The notes: a model not told the origin generated them from the letters alone. Shown: positions 34,004 through 43,999, counted from the stretch's first letter. The stretch: 64,000 nucleotides of DNA from Palsa-504 sp963705835 (GCA_963705835.1 CAVPLC010000003.1:18433-82432); one strand, 5' to 3'. Numbers and translations are program-made.

Positions 34004-34966
34004 TTAAAGGACGTCATGCCCCGGATGCGGCTCAGCGGGAATCGACCCCAGCCGCCCCGCCTGGTAGTCCTCGAAGGCCTGCACCAGCTCGGCCCGGGTG
34101 TTCATGACGAACGGCCCGTGCGCGGCGACCGGCTCCCGGATCGGCTCCCCGCCGAGCAGCAGGATGTCCATGTCCCCGGACCCCGGAGCGGCCGCGAACG
34201 TAAGAGCGTCCCCGGCCCCGAACACCGCCAGCTGCCCCATCCGCACAGGCCGCTTCTCAAGCCCCACAAAACCACTTCCCGCCAGCACGTAGGCCAGCGC
34301 GTTGAAGTCCGCCCGCCACGGCAGCCGGACCTGCGCGCCCGCCGAGACGGTGGCGTGCACCACCGAGATCGGCGTGTGCGTGATCCCAGGCCCGGAAAAC
34401 CCGCCGAACGTCCCCGCGATCACCCGCAGCAGCGCCCCGCCGTCCGCGGACGACAAGAGCGCCACCTGGCGAGCCCTGATGTCCTGGTAGCGAGGGGCGG
34501 TCATCTTCAGCCGGGCCGGCAGGTTGACCCAGAGCTGGAAGCCGTGGAACAGCCCGCCGGACACGACGAGTTCCTCCGGCGGCGCCTCGATGTGCAGGAT
34601 GCCGGCGCCGGCGGTCATCCACTGCGTGTCGCCGTTGGTGATCAGCCCGCCGCCGCCGTTGGAGTCCTGGTGCCGGAACGTGCCGTCGATGATGTAGGTG
34701 ACGGTCTCGAACCCGCGGTGCGGGTGCCAGGGCGTGCCCTTGGGCTCACCGGGCCCGTAGTCCACCTCGCCCATCTGGTCCATGTGCACGAACGGGTCGA
34801 GCCGCGGCAGGTCCACCCCGGCGAACGCGCGGCGGACCGGGAACCCCTCGCCCTCGAGCCCGGACGGGGCGGTGGTGACCGAGGTGACCTTCCGCTCGGC
34901 CGTGGTCACATCGGGCTCGGGAACTCGCGGGAGCACGAGTATGTCGTCGACGGTGACTGCTGGCAT
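34004..34966 (-). CDS. Pirin family protein
   Basis: 320 residues, bicupin. The N-terminal cupin has the metal-binding and signature residues (DPFVHMDQMGEVDYGPG, GTPWHPHRGFETVTYIIDG, and HIEAPPEE); the C-terminal domain starts at VSAGAQVRLPW. Some pirins are quercetinases or transcription cofactors; the metal ligands are kept, so catalysis is possible. AAGGAGG lies six bases ahead of the ATG at 34966. Divergent from purM. Confidence 0.93.
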   Translation of the reverse strand: MPAVTVDDILVLPRVPEPDVTTAERKVTSVTTAPSGLEGEGFPVRRAFAGVDLPRLDPFVHMDQMGEVDYGPGEPKGTPWHPHRGFETVTYIIDGTFRHQDSNGGGGLITNGDTQWMTAGAGILHIEAPPEELVVSGGLFHGFQLWVNLPARLKMTAPRYQDIRARQVALLSSADGGALLRVIAGTFGGFSGPGITHTPISVVHATVSAGAQVRLPWRADFNALAYVLAGSGFVGLEKRPVRMGQLAVFGAGDALTFAAAPGSGDMDILLLGGEPIREPVAAHGPFVMNTRAELVQAFEDYQAGRLGSIPAEPHPGHDVL

Positions 34967-35010
34967 GGCATCCTCCTTGGCTACTCAGCAGTCTAACGGT
35001 ACTTGAAAGA

Positions 35011-35030
35011 TCAATTATTCCGAACGGTGA
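35011..35030 (+). repeat. Dispersed TTCCGAACGGT element, partial copy 3
   Basis: TCAATTATTCCGAACGGTGA. Shares its left flank (TCAATTAT) with the copy at 47716-47745. The GGGTGCGTGCCCC tail is absent. It lies in the pirin/purM divergent promoter region. Confidence 0.5.
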
Positions 35031-35129
35031 CGACGGCAAGCCGCTGGTCACCCCCGGCGCGCCCGGCGGCCCAACGGACGTGGTATCCCGTACCATGGCA
35101 ACCCCCCGCCAGAGACCGAGGGAGCGCGA

Positions 35130-36248
35130 ATGGACCCGGAACAGGAAAACGGGATGCCATCCACCTATTCCGCGGCGGGCGTGGACGAAGAGCGCGAGCA
35201 GGACGTGTTCGCCCGGGCGATGCGCCCGTGGCTGGCCCGCACCAAGGCGCGGTCCCCGCTGGTGACCAGCATCACCGGCCTGGCCAGCGGCTACTTCGCG
35301 ACCCTGATGCAGCTGCAGTCAGGGCCGCCGCTCGCGCTGACCACCGACGGCGTCGGCACCAAGATCCTGCTGGCCCGGGAGGCCAACCGCTGGGAGCCGA
35401 TCGGCATCGACTGCGTGGCCAACAACGTCAACGACCTGATCTGCGTGGGCGCGGTGCCGCTGGCGCTGCTGGACTACATGGCCACCGACCGGATCGACGA
35501 GGGCGTGCTGGAGGAGGTGGCCCGCGGCCTGTACCTGGGCGCGGACCTGGCCGGGATCGCGATCCCCGGCGGCGAGATCGCCCAGATCGGCGCCATGCTG
35601 GCCGACCCGGCGGGCGGCCGGCCCATGCTCGACCTGGTGGGCACCGCGATCGGCGCGCTGCCGCCGGGCCGCGAGCCGGTCGACGGGTCCGCGGTCCGGC
35701 CCGGTGACGTGGTCATCGGCCTGCCCAGCTCGGGCCTGCACAGCAACGGCTACTCGCTGGCCCGGCGGGTGCTGTTCGACGTGGCCGGGATGACGCTGGC
35801 CGACCGCGTGCCGGGCACCGCCAGGCACCTGGACGACGCGCTGCTCCAGCCGACCCGGGTCTACGTCCGGGCCGCCGAGGCGCTGTGGGAGGCCGGCGTC
35901 GAACCCCGCGGCCTGGTGCACATCTCCGGCGGCGGGCTGCTCAACGTGGCGCGCCTGGCCGCCGACGTGTCCTACGAGCTCGACGCGCTGCCGCCCCCGC
36001 CGGCGATCTTCGGCCTGATCGCGCAGGCCGGCGCCATCCCGGCCGCGACCATGTACGCGACGTTCAACATGGGCACCGGGTTCTGCGTGGTCGTGCCCGC
36101 GGCCCGGCAGCAGGCGGCGATGGCCGCGCTGAAGAGCGTGGGCGAGGAGCCGGCCCGGGTCGGCTGGGTCACCGGCCGCCCGGGGCGGACCGTGTCGATC
36201 CCGTCGGCGGGCCTGCGCGGTCAGGGAGACAGGTTCGATACCGTCTAG
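35130..36248 (+). CDS. purM: Phosphoribosylformylglycinamidine cyclo-ligase (AIR synthetase)
   Basis: ATP-dependent ring closure of FGAM to AIR in purine synthesis. 372 residues. PurM motifs are present: the start PLALTTDGVGTKILLA, CVANNVNDLICVGAVPLALLDY, GGEIAQIG, VIGLPSSGLHSNGYSLARRV, LVHISGGGLLNVAR and TFNMGTGFCVVV. GAGGGAGCG precedes ATG 35130; an ATG at 35154 is possible. It is separate from any other pur gene, so this may be a second copy. Its immediate neighbour is an M20 peptidase. Confidence 0.93.
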   Translation: MDPEQENGMPSTYSAAGVDEEREQDVFARAMRPWLARTKARSPLVTSITGLASGYFATLMQLQSGPPLALTTDGVGTKILLAREANRWEPIGIDCVANNVNDLICVGAVPLALLDYMATDRIDEGVLEEVARGLYLGADLAGIAIPGGEIAQIGAMLADPAGGRPMLDLVGTAIGALPPGREPVDGSAVRPGDVVIGLPSSGLHSNGYSLARRVLFDVAGMTLADRVPGTARHLDDALLQPTRVYVRAAEALWEAGVEPRGLVHISGGGLLNVARLAADVSYELDALPPPPAIFGLIAQAGAIPAATMYATFNMGTGFCVVVPAARQQAAMAALKSVGEEPARVGWVTGRPGRTVSIPSAGLRGQGDRFDTV

Positions 36249-36250
36249 GC

Positions 36251-37654
36251 ATGGATGTCCGTGGCTATGTCGAGTCCCACGCCCGCGAGTTCCTCGATGA
36301 CCTGAAGCAGTGGCTGACGATCCCCTCGATCTCCGCCGATCCCGCCCGGCACGGCGACGTCCGGCGCAGCGCCGAATGGCTGGCCGCGCACCTGCGCACC
36401 GCCGGGTTCCCCGTCGCCGAGGTCTGGGAAACCTCGCCGGACGGCCTGCCCGCGGTGTTCGCCGAGTGGCCGGCCGCCGACCCGGACCCCAAGAGCGCCC
36501 CCGTCGTGCTCGTCTACGGCCACCACGACGTCCAGCCGGTCGAGCCGCTGCAGGAGTGGGACAGCCCGCCGTTCGAGCCCGCCGAGCGCGACGGCCTGCT
36601 GCTCGGCCGGGGCGCGTCCGACGACAAGGGCCAGGTCCTGTTCCACTCCCTGGGCATCCGCGCCGGGCTGGCCGCGAGCCGGGCCGCCGCGCCGCCGGTC
36701 ACGATCAAGCTGCTGATCGAGGGCGAGGAGGAGTCCGGCTCCCCGCACTTCGCCGCGCTGCTGCGGCGCGAGCGCGAGCGCCTGGCCTGCGACGTGATCG
36801 TGATCAGCGACACCACCATGTGGGCCGCGGACGTGCCGTCCATGTGCACCGGCATGCGCGGCCTGGCCGAGGCCGAGGTCACGCTGACCGGCCCGGTCCG
36901 CGACCTGCACTCCGGGTCGTTCGGCGGCGGGGTGCCGAACCCGCTGCACGCGATGGCCGCCCTGCTGGCCGGCCTGCACGACGACAACGGCCACGTCACC
37001 CTGCCCCGCTTCTACGACAAGGTGCTCCCGCTGTCCGACGAGGAGCGGGACCTGCTGGCCCGGCTGCCGTTCGACGAGAAGCAGTGGCTCGCGGAGGCCG
37101 GCCAGAGCGGCGCCGCAGCCGGCGAGCAGGGCTTCAGCACGCTGGAGCGGATCTGGGCCCGGCCCACCGCCGAGGTCAACGGGATGTGGGGCGGCCACGT
37201 CGGCCCCGGCTTCAAGACCATCATCCCCAGGGCCGCGCACGCCAAGGTCTCGTTCCGCCTGGTCGCGGACCAGGACCCGGCCGACGTGGGCGCCGCGTTC
37301 ACCGAGTACGTGCGAGACCGCACCCCGCCCGGGCTGCAGGCCGCCGTCACCGTCGCGCCCGCGGTCCGCCCCAGCCACTCGCCGATCGACTCCCCGGCCG
37401 TGCGGGCCGGCCGGCGGGCGATGGAGCGGGCGTTCGGCCGCGAGGTGCTGTTCACCAAGGAGGGCGGCAGCGGGCCCGAGGCCGACCTGGCCGAGATCCT
37501 GGACGCCCCGCTGGTGTTCATCGCCGTCGCCCTGGACTCGGACCAGATCCACGCCCCGAACGAGCGGATGGACATGTCCCTGCTGCTGCGCGGCGCCGAG
37601 GCGTCGGCGTACCTGTGGGAGGAACTGGCCTCGATCGGCGCGGAGCGCAGGTGA
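36251..37654 (+). CDS. M20 family dipeptidase/peptidase
   Basis: 467 residues. Metal-binding and catalytic residues are in place: VYGHHDVQP (first His with its Asp), GRGASDDKGQVLF (bridging Asp), LIEGEEESGS (catalytic Glu pair) and later VPSMCTGMRG and the lid-domain segment LHSGSFGGGVPNPLHAMA. The last His is in DSDQIHAPNERM. Layout matches carnosinase-like dipeptidases. Start ATG 36251 is two bases after the purM stop; GTGA couples it to nudC. Confidence 0.93.
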   Translation: MDVRGYVESHAREFLDDLKQWLTIPSISADPARHGDVRRSAEWLAAHLRTAGFPVAEVWETSPDGLPAVFAEWPAADPDPKSAPVVLVYGHHDVQPVEPLQEWDSPPFEPAERDGLLLGRGASDDKGQVLFHSLGIRAGLAASRAAAPPVTIKLLIEGEEESGSPHFAALLRRERERLACDVIVISDTTMWAADVPSMCTGMRGLAEAEVTLTGPVRDLHSGSFGGGVPNPLHAMAALLAGLHDDNGHVTLPRFYDKVLPLSDEERDLLARLPFDEKQWLAEAGQSGAAAGEQGFSTLERIWARPTAEVNGMWGGHVGPGFKTIIPRAAHAKVSFRLVADQDPADVGAAFTEYVRDRTPPGLQAAVTVAPAVRPSHSPIDSPAVRAGRRAMERAFGREVLFTKEGGSGPEADLAEILDAPLVFIAVALDSDQIHAPNERMDMSLLLRGAEASAYLWEELASIGAERR

Positions 37655-38658
37655 GCTCGCCCGGGCCGTCGCCGCTGGGGGACCTCGCGCTGGCCCGGGG
37701 CACCGTGGACCGGGTGACCAGGCGGCGGACGGACAAGGACTGGATCGACGCGGCCTGGAAGGACCCGCGCACCCGGGTCCTGGTCGTCTCGGACGGTCAC
37801 GCGCTGGTCCGCGAGGACGGCGAGCACGTCGCGCTGCGGTTCGTCTCGCCCGAGGACGCGCCCGCCGGCGTCCGGTTCCTGCTGGGGGAGGACGCGGACG
37901 GGGTCGTCTACTTCGGGGTCAGCGCGCCGCTGGGCGCGCCAGCCGGCGGGGAGCGGGCGGCGTCGCTGCGCGAGGTCGGGGCCCTGCTGGGCGACCGCGA
38001 CGCCGGGCTGCTCACCCACGCGGTGGCCCTGGCCAACTGGCACGACACGCACCTGCGCTGCCCGCTCGACGGGACCCCGACCGTGCCCGACGCGGCCGGG
38101 CACTCGGCGGTGTGCCCGACCGACGGGAGCGAGCACTTCCCGCGGACCGATCCCGCGGTGATCATGCTGGTCACCGACCCGCAGGACCGGTGCCTGCTGG
38201 CCAGGAACGCCGCCTGGCCCGGCCGTCGGGTCTCGATCCTGGCCGGGTTCGTGGAGCCGGGGGAGTCCGCCGAGCAGGCGGTGATCCGCGAGGTCGCCGA
38301 GGAGACCGGGATCACGGTCACGAACGTGCGGTACCTGGGCAGCCAGCCCTGGCCGATGCCGCGCAGCCTGATGCTCGGCTTCCGCGCCGACGCCCCGGCC
38401 GGCCAGGAGATCGCCGTGGACCACGAGGAACTGGCCGAGGCGAACTGGTACAGCCGCGAGGACCTGCTCGCCGCGGTGCAGGCTCGCGAACTGGGCCTGC
38501 CGCCGCCGGTGTCGATCGCCCGGCACATCATCGAGGCCTGGTACGGCGGCCCGCTGCCGTCATCTGGGCGCCCCCACCCAGGTCCTGAACATGGCTCTGG
38601 ACCGGTCTGGCCGCCCCCATCCGGGGGCGGCCAGACGCTCGGTCGGGACCGTCAGTGA
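37651..38658 (+). CDS. nudC: NAD+ diphosphatase (NudC-type Nudix hydrolase)
   Basis: Hydrolyses NAD(H), and in some species removes NAD caps from RNA. 335 residues. Exact Nudix box GFVEPGESAEQAVIREVAEE with TGI, and the NudC-specific SQPWPMPRSLMLGF. The zinc ribbon is degenerate: CPLDG and CPTDG have single Cys where C-x2-C pairs are usual, so zinc may not bind. The C-terminal tail is Pro/Gly-rich and extends 7 bp past the end of the convergent gene. Confidence 0.93.
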   Translation: MSSPGPSPLGDLALARGTVDRVTRRRTDKDWIDAAWKDPRTRVLVVSDGHALVREDGEHVALRFVSPEDAPAGVRFLLGEDADGVVYFGVSAPLGAPAGGERAASLREVGALLGDRDAGLLTHAVALANWHDTHLRCPLDGTPTVPDAAGHSAVCPTDGSEHFPRTDPAVIMLVTDPQDRCLLARNAAWPGRRVSILAGFVEPGESAEQAVIREVAEETGITVTNVRYLGSQPWPMPRSLMLGFRADAPAGQEIAVDHEELAEANWYSREDLLAAVQARELGLPPPVSIARHIIEAWYGGPLPSSGRPHPGPEHGSGPVWPPPSGGGQTLGRDRQ

Positions 38659-39644
38659 CGGTGCGGGGAGGCGAGGAGGCCGTCGGTGTTGCCGTTGGCG
38701 TCGACGTAGAAGCCGACCAGCTGACCGAAGTCGTTCACGCCGTTGATGGTGGTGGTGCCGACGCCGTGCGGGTCGTCCACGGTCCGGAAGCCGCGCTGCG
38801 GGGTCCAGGTGAAGCCGTGCATGACGGCCGAGGAGCCCGAGCCGACCGTGTAGGTGCCCACAACCTCATCGAAGTTGTTGACGCCCAGCGCCATCGTGGA
38901 GGACGCGCCGGGGACGGCCAGGTCGGTGAACTGGCCGTGGCTCAGCAGGAACCCGTCGGTGTTGCCGGTGGCCGGGTTGGTGTAGAAGCCGGCCACGTCG
39001 CCGCGGTCGTTGATCGCGGCGGCGGTCAGGCTGGCGGACGGGGCGTTGGGGTCGGTCACGGTGCTGAACCGGTGGGTCCAGATGTTGTACTCGTAGCCGT
39101 GGCTGTTGCCGTTGGCGTCGTTGTAGAAGCCGACCACGACGCCCTGGTCGTTGACGCCGAGGTTCTGGTCAATCGCCGGGCTGGCCGGAGAGCCGGTCGG
39201 GAAGTCGACGTTCCGGAAGTGGCCGTCCACGTCGACCCAGCCGAAGTTGGCGTCCATGCCGACGCCCATGTTGGAGTTGGACCAGAACCCGACGGTGACG
39301 CCGCGGTTGTTCAGCCCGGTGACCTGGGTCTGCACCGAGCCGGGGAAGTTCTCGTTGATGTAGTAGCCCGGCCGCGGCAGGAGCAGGTAGCCCTTGTTCG
39401 GGTGGCCCGCCGCGCCGGAGCCGAAGTAACCGGCGATCACGTCCTCGTCGTTGATGCCGAGCAGCTGGTTGAAGGTCAGGTCATTGGCGTTGTCCAGGGT
39501 CTGGAAGCTGTAGGAGGTGCCGGAGTGGTGGGCGCCGATCGTGGCGGCGCTCGCCGACCCCGCGAGGGCCACGGCCCCCGCGGCGAGGATCCCGGACGCA
39601 ACGGTGGCCGCCGCAACCCGCAGGGTGTTCCTGGTGACAGACAT
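38652..39644 (-). CDS. Secreted HAF-repeat beta-propeller-like protein
   Basis: 330 residues with a Sec signal peptide (RVAAATVASGILAAGAVALA, cleavage near ASA). Repeats of about 45-50 residues have the form GxNDxGxVVGFYxDxxGxxHG and a preceding FxTxDxPxA segment, the HAF-family pattern. Six or so repeats are visible. No catalytic residues are seen; a calcium-binding or adhesion scaffold is possible. RBS GAAAGGAC precedes ATG 39644. Confidence 0.8.
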   Translation of the reverse strand: MSVTRNTLRVAAATVASGILAAGAVALAGSASAATIGAHHSGTSYSFQTLDNANDLTFNQLLGINDEDVIAGYFGSGAAGHPNKGYLLLPRPGYYINENFPGSVQTQVTGLNNRGVTVGFWSNSNMGVGMDANFGWVDVDGHFRNVDFPTGSPASPAIDQNLGVNDQGVVVGFYNDANGNSHGYEYNIWTHRFSTVTDPNAPSASLTAAAINDRGDVAGFYTNPATGNTDGFLLSHGQFTDLAVPGASSTMALGVNNFDEVVGTYTVGSGSSAVMHGFTWTPQRGFRTVDDPHGVGTTTINGVNDFGQLVGFYVDANGNTDGLLASPHRH

Positions 39645-39997
39645 CTGGTCAGTCCTTTCACAGTGGGTTAATGCAATGGGTGGAACCGGACACCACCCAG
39701 GAAACCGGCCCGCACCGGGCGATTCTCTGGGGGACTGGGGGAAACTCAGGAACCCCCCGGTGAGGAACCCCCGGTGCCCCGGAGCTGCCGCCAGAAAACG
39801 CGCCAGCCGCCCGCGCGGTGCGGGCGGCTGGCGGTGTTGCGGGGTGGATGGTTCAGATGCTGCCCCGGATCACAGGTCAGCACACAGCAGCGGCCGGAAG
39901 TTGGCTTGCCTGTTCGCCAGGTAGGGTTGGCGGTCGGCACCGGGGATCCACCGAGGGGTGCGGGGGAAACAGGGGCCACGGCGTAGGCGGTGAGAGC
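39645..39997. other. Intergenic region between HAF protein and alditol oxidase
   Basis: No gene is seen. Contains the leftward promoter of the HAF gene, a C/G-rich repeat (AACCCCCCGGTGAGGAACCC) and the strong hairpin at 39801-39833. Nothing else stands out. Confidence 0.5.
39801..39833. terminator. Perfect 14-bp stem-loop
   Basis: CGCCAGCCGCCCGC (39801-39814), five-base loop GCGGT, GCGGGCGGCTGGCG (39820-39833). AAAA precedes it, which would act as a U tract only for leftward transcription; but the leftward gene starts here. Function as terminator, attenuator or insulator is uncertain. Confidence 0.6.
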
Positions 39998-41322
39998 GTG
40001 AGCGCGGCGCGGCAACGGACGAACTGGGCGGGCAACATCGCCTTCGGCGCCGCCGACCTGTACCGCCCGGCCACGCTCGGCGAGCTCCGGGCCGTCGTGG
40101 GCCGGGCGAGACCCCAAGACCGGATCCGGGTGCTGGCCACCGGCCACTCCTTCAACGACCTGGCCGATTCGCCGGGAGCCCAGGTCAGCCTCGCCGGCCT
40201 GCCCCCCGAGGTCGAGATCGACTCCGCCGCGTCGCAGGCCCGCGTCGCCGCCGGGATGACCTACGCCGAGCTGGCCGCCCGCCTCGACGCCCGAGGCTTC
40301 GCGCTGCGCAACCTGGCCTCGCTCCCGCACATCTCGGTGGCCGGCGCCTGCGCCACCGCCACCCACGGCTCAGGAATCGCGAACCGCAACCTCGCCGCCG
40401 CCGTGACCGCGATGACCCTGGTCACCGCCGACGGCGACGTGGCCGAGCTGGACCGCGCCGACGACGCCTTCGCCGGCGCCGTCGTCCACCTCGGCGCCCT
40501 CGGCGTCGTCGCCCGCCTGACCCTCGAGCTCGTCCCGACCTTCGACGTCGCGCAGCGCGTCTACGAGAACCTCCCCCTCGACGCCCTCGACGACCACTTC
40601 ACCGCCCTCATGACCAGCGCCTACAGCGTGAGCCTCTTCACCGACTGGCGCTCCCCCCACCTAACCCAACTCTGGCTCAAGCAGACCCTCAACCCCCCAC
40701 CCCATCAACCTCACTCGTCAACCCTTCGTCCCATCAGTCACACAGGAACCGTGGTTCACTGCCACCCCGGCGCCCGCGCGGCGGAACCCGGTGCCCGGCC
40801 TGCCCGCGGACAGGTGCACCGAGCAGCTCGGCATCCCCGGCCGGTGGTACGACCGGCTCCCTCACTTCCGGCCCGAGTTCCGCCCGAGCGCCGGCGACGA
40901 GCTGCAGTCGGAGTACCTGCTCCCCGTCGAGCACGCGGTCCCCGCCCTGCACGCCCTGAACCAGGTCCGGGACCGCATCGCCCCGGTCCTGCGCATCTGC
41001 GAGATCCGCGTCGTCGCCGCCGACCAGCTCTGGCTGAGCCCCTGCTACCGCCGCGACAGCGTGGCCTTCCACTTCACCTGGATCGCCGACACCGCCTCGG
41101 TGCTCCCCGTGGTCACCCTCACCGAACGCCAGCTCGCCCCGTTCGCCCCGCGCCCCCACTGGGGCAAGATCTTCACCACGCCCCCCGGACACTCTGCGCT
41201 CCAGCTACGAGCGTCTGCCCGACTTCCTCGCCCTCACCCGCCGCTTCGACCCCGCAGGCAAGTTCCGCAACGCCTACACCGACCGGTACCTGAGCCTGGC
41301 GCCGGGGTGGCCGGGGGCGTAG
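39998..41322 (+). CDS. Alditol (xylitol-type) oxidase, FAD-linked, two frameshifts
   Basis: VAO-family flavoenzyme oxidising sugar alcohols to aldoses with O2. GTG at 39998 starts NWAGNIAFGAADLYRPATL. The FAD-binding domain has VLATGHSFNDLADSPG (His for covalent FAD) and VAGACATATHGSG. A shift near 40735-40755 leads to PVPGLPADRCTEQLGIPGRW, and a second at the C run 41181-41186 (six C, five would restore frame) leads to TLRSSYERLPDFLALTRRFDPAGKF... ending LAPGWPGA at 41322. The total of ~440 residues fits the family. In the frames as written it is broken. Confidence 0.82.
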
Positions 41323-41364
41323 GGTCAGGCACGCCGTTCCATCGGGACTGAAAGAGGGTGGGCC

Positions 41365-42732
41365 ATGTCCTCACGCCTGCGAGCCTTCCATGGTCTTGCC
41401 GCGCTGGCCGTGATCATCCCCGTTGCCGCCCTGGGCGCCAGTTCCGCGAGCGCCGCCGGCGCCGCGCCGACCGCGACCTACCAGGTCGGTCCGATCACCG
41501 ACATCAGTGCGTGCGGCGGCCAGAACGCCGAGGTGGAGCAGGCGGTTGACGCGAAGCTGGGCTACGTGTACGAGGAGTGGATGGGCTGCCGGGGAATCGC
41601 CGTGGCCCGGTCGACCGACGGCGGCCGCACCTGGGACGAGCCGGTCAACCTGCCGGACACGGTGGGCTCGAACAACAACACCTGGGATCCCGCGATCGCC
41701 GTTGCCCCCGACGGCACCGTCTACGCCTCGTTCATGCTGTCGCGTGGCGGCCAGTACTACCCGGTGGTGGACGCGTCCTTCGACCACGGGGCAAGCTTCG
41801 CCCAGTCATCCTCGCTGATCCCGCCGGACCCGAAGAACTGGGGAGACCGTGACTTCATCGCGGTCGGCCCGGACGGCACCGTGTACGTGACCTGGGACTA
41901 CGGCCCGGAGCGTACCTCGATCACGTACATCTGCGCCAGCAACGGCAGCTGCGCGTTCGCGACCGGCGACCTCAACGTGGTGATGCAGAAGTCCGTCGAC
42001 GGCGGCAAGACCTGGAGCAGGATGTCGGACATCAGCCCCGGCTTCCCGGCCAGCGGGGCGGACAGCGCGCCGCTCGTGGTCGAGCCGGATGGCCGTATCG
42101 ACGTGCTCTACCAGGGCTATCAGGTCACCAACCCGGTGACCTACGCGCTGAGCCCGGCGTACAGCTACTTCACCTCCTCCACCGACGGCGGAGCTACCTG
42201 GTCGACGCCTGTGGCGGTCGGTCCGCAGGCCGGGACGATGTCACTTTCCGAGTGGTGGATCGACGGAGACATCGGGATCGATGCCGCAGGGAACCTCTAC
42301 GCCACCTGGGACACGCAGGGCACCAACCCGGACGGGTCCGCCAACGACATCGGCTGGCTGTCCTTCTCGACCGACCACGGCACAAACTGGTCGGCGCCCG
42401 TCCAGGCGCCGGCGGACCAGCTCAACGTGCCGCACATCATGGAGGTGACCGGGGCCGGGCCCGGGATCGCGTACGTGAGCTGGCTCTCCTACAGCAATCC
42501 GGCCGGTTACGCGCTGTTCCTGCGCGCCTTCTCGGTCACCCGGGGCTGGCTGTCCGCTCCGGCCCAGGTCTCGACCGACTACGGCAACAGCGCGGTCTGG
42601 CCCGGTGACACTACCGGCCTGTCCACGCTGACGCCCACAGACATCGTGGCCAGCTGGGGCAGCGACTACGCGGACGTGAGCGGGAACCAGGCCGAGATCT
42701 ACGCCGCGAACATCGCGGCCACGCTGCCCTGA
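41365..42732 (+). CDS. Secreted Asp-box (BNR) beta-propeller, sialidase-like
   Basis: 455 residues with a Sec signal (LAALAVIIPVAALGASSASA). Asp boxes S-x-D-x-G-x-T-W recur: STDGGRTWDEP, SVDGGKTWSRM, STDGGATWSTP, and weaker STDHGTNWSAP and FDHGASFAQ. This is the six-bladed propeller of sialidases and relatives. The sialidase Arg triad is not evident, so enzymatic function is unproven. GAAAGAGGGTGG precedes ATG 41365. Confidence 0.85.
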   Translation: MSSRLRAFHGLAALAVIIPVAALGASSASAAGAAPTATYQVGPITDISACGGQNAEVEQAVDAKLGYVYEEWMGCRGIAVARSTDGGRTWDEPVNLPDTVGSNNNTWDPAIAVAPDGTVYASFMLSRGGQYYPVVDASFDHGASFAQSSSLIPPDPKNWGDRDFIAVGPDGTVYVTWDYGPERTSITYICASNGSCAFATGDLNVVMQKSVDGGKTWSRMSDISPGFPASGADSAPLVVEPDGRIDVLYQGYQVTNPVTYALSPAYSYFTSSTDGGATWSTPVAVGPQAGTMSLSEWWIDGDIGIDAAGNLYATWDTQGTNPDGSANDIGWLSFSTDHGTNWSAPVQAPADQLNVPHIMEVTGAGPGIAYVSWLSYSNPAGYALFLRAFSVTRGWLSAPAQVSTDYGNSAVWPGDTTGLSTLTPTDIVASWGSDYADVSGNQAEIYAANIAATLP

Positions 42733-42913
42733 CCGCGGCGCTAGGGCCCCCTCTCCCACCACATCGACGTGGTTGCGGCCCGGACAGCGTGCAAGCTCTG
42801 AGGCTGACGTGACTGGCGTGGCATGGCCGTCGGAACCAGGCGCCGGCTCGGCCTAACCGGGTGAATCCCCCAGGGATCCCAGCGGCCCCGGCACAGGGCA
42901 CCCCCGCCGCCCC

Positions 42914-43545
42914 TCAGCTGCCGTCGCGGAGGTTCTTCGGGGCGCCAGGCCGAAAGGAGATGTGGTCGAAGGTCGCGGTGCAGCCCTCGCCGGTGGGCGA
43001 CTGGGCCAGGAAGCCGGCGCGCACGACAGACGCGTCGAGCGCGAAGTAGCGCAGCAGCCGCCACCAGCTGCCGTCGGTGGAGGCGTGGAAGGCCCACGCC
43101 GAACCGGACCGCGTGATCCGCAGCCACAACGTGGAGCCTTCGACCTCGAAGGAGTTGCAGTCGTCGGAGGTTCCCCTGGTCACGACCGTGACCGCGGTCG
43201 GCCGCAGCTGCGGGGAGTACTCGAAGCAGAGCTTGGCCCACTGGCGTTCCGCGGCGTGCAGCAGCAGCACGCCCGCGTCGTACATGCTGGCGAACTCGAC
43301 GCTGACCTGCGCCGCGAGCGTGAAATCGCCGGCCGGGGGCAGGCCCACGAACCGCCCGGCGTCCGGCCCGGGCCGGGCCCGGGCCCGGCGCTCCCGGCCG
43401 CCCCGGGATCGCCGGGGTCGACGAACAGGTCGGTCCCGGCCGCGGCGGACAGGATCAGCGCGCCGTGCAGCACCCGGCAGCCGGGCGGCGGGCTCCCGGC
43501 GGGCTCCAGCGGGAACGGCAGACCGGGCAGTTTCAATGCGGTCAC
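42914..43545 (-). CDS. DUF1349 (YesU-like jelly-roll) protein, frameshifted
   Basis: N-terminal half (LKLPGLPFPLEPAGSPPPGC, ILSAAAGTDLFVDP) and C-terminal half (FTLAAQVSVEFASMYDAGVL, TLWLRITRSGSAWAFHASTD, FDHISFRPGAPKNL) are in different frames, meeting in a GGGCCC-rich stretch near 43365-43390. Joined, they give about 210 residues with the concanavalin-like fold of DUF1349. GTG at 43545 is the likely start. Possibly a carbohydrate-binding protein; no catalytic motif. Confidence 0.78.
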
Positions 43546-43621
43546 CCGAGGTAGTTTGCCACGACATGCGGGGCCCGACGCGGTCCGCGAGAATGTCATG
43601 GCCGGTTGCTACGCTCCCGCC

Positions 43622-43999
43622 ATGCTGGATCACATCGGCCTGCAAGCCAAGGACGTCGAGGCCTCGCTCGACTTCTATCTACGCACGTTCGCCGCGATCG
43701 GGATGCGCGAGGCGATGCGCTTCCCGGTCGGCGACAGCATCGTCGTCGGCCTAAGTGGCCAAGACGGCGTGCCCACCTTCTGGCTGAGCCCGCCCGCCGG
43801 CGAGGAGACCAGGGAGCTGCACGTCGCGTTCCGCGCGCCCGACCGGGCCGCGGTCGACGCCGTGCACGAGGCCGCGGTGGCGGCCGGGGTCGAGGTGCTG
43901 CACGCACCGCGGGAGTGGCCGGAGTATCACCCCGGCTACTACGGCGTGTTCCTGCGCGACCCCGACGGGCACAACGTGGAGGCCGTGCACCACGGCTAG
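43622..43999 (+). CDS. Glyoxalase/VOC superfamily protein
   Basis: 125 residues, one VOC domain: MLDHIGLQAKDVEASLDFYL (first metal His), HVAFRAPDRAAVDAVHEAA, YYGVFLRDPDGHNVEAVHHG (Asp-Pro-Asp-Gly and the last Glu). ATG 43622 gives the standard domain start; ATG 43598 would add eight residues. TACGCT ten bases upstream suggests a leaderless transcript. Substrate unknown; such single-domain proteins include lyases, dioxygenases and resistance proteins. Confidence 0.88.
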   Translation: MLDHIGLQAKDVEASLDFYLRTFAAIGMREAMRFPVGDSIVVGLSGQDGVPTFWLSPPAGEETRELHVAFRAPDRAAVDAVHEAAVAAGVEVLHAPREWPEYHPGYYGVFLRDPDGHNVEAVHHG

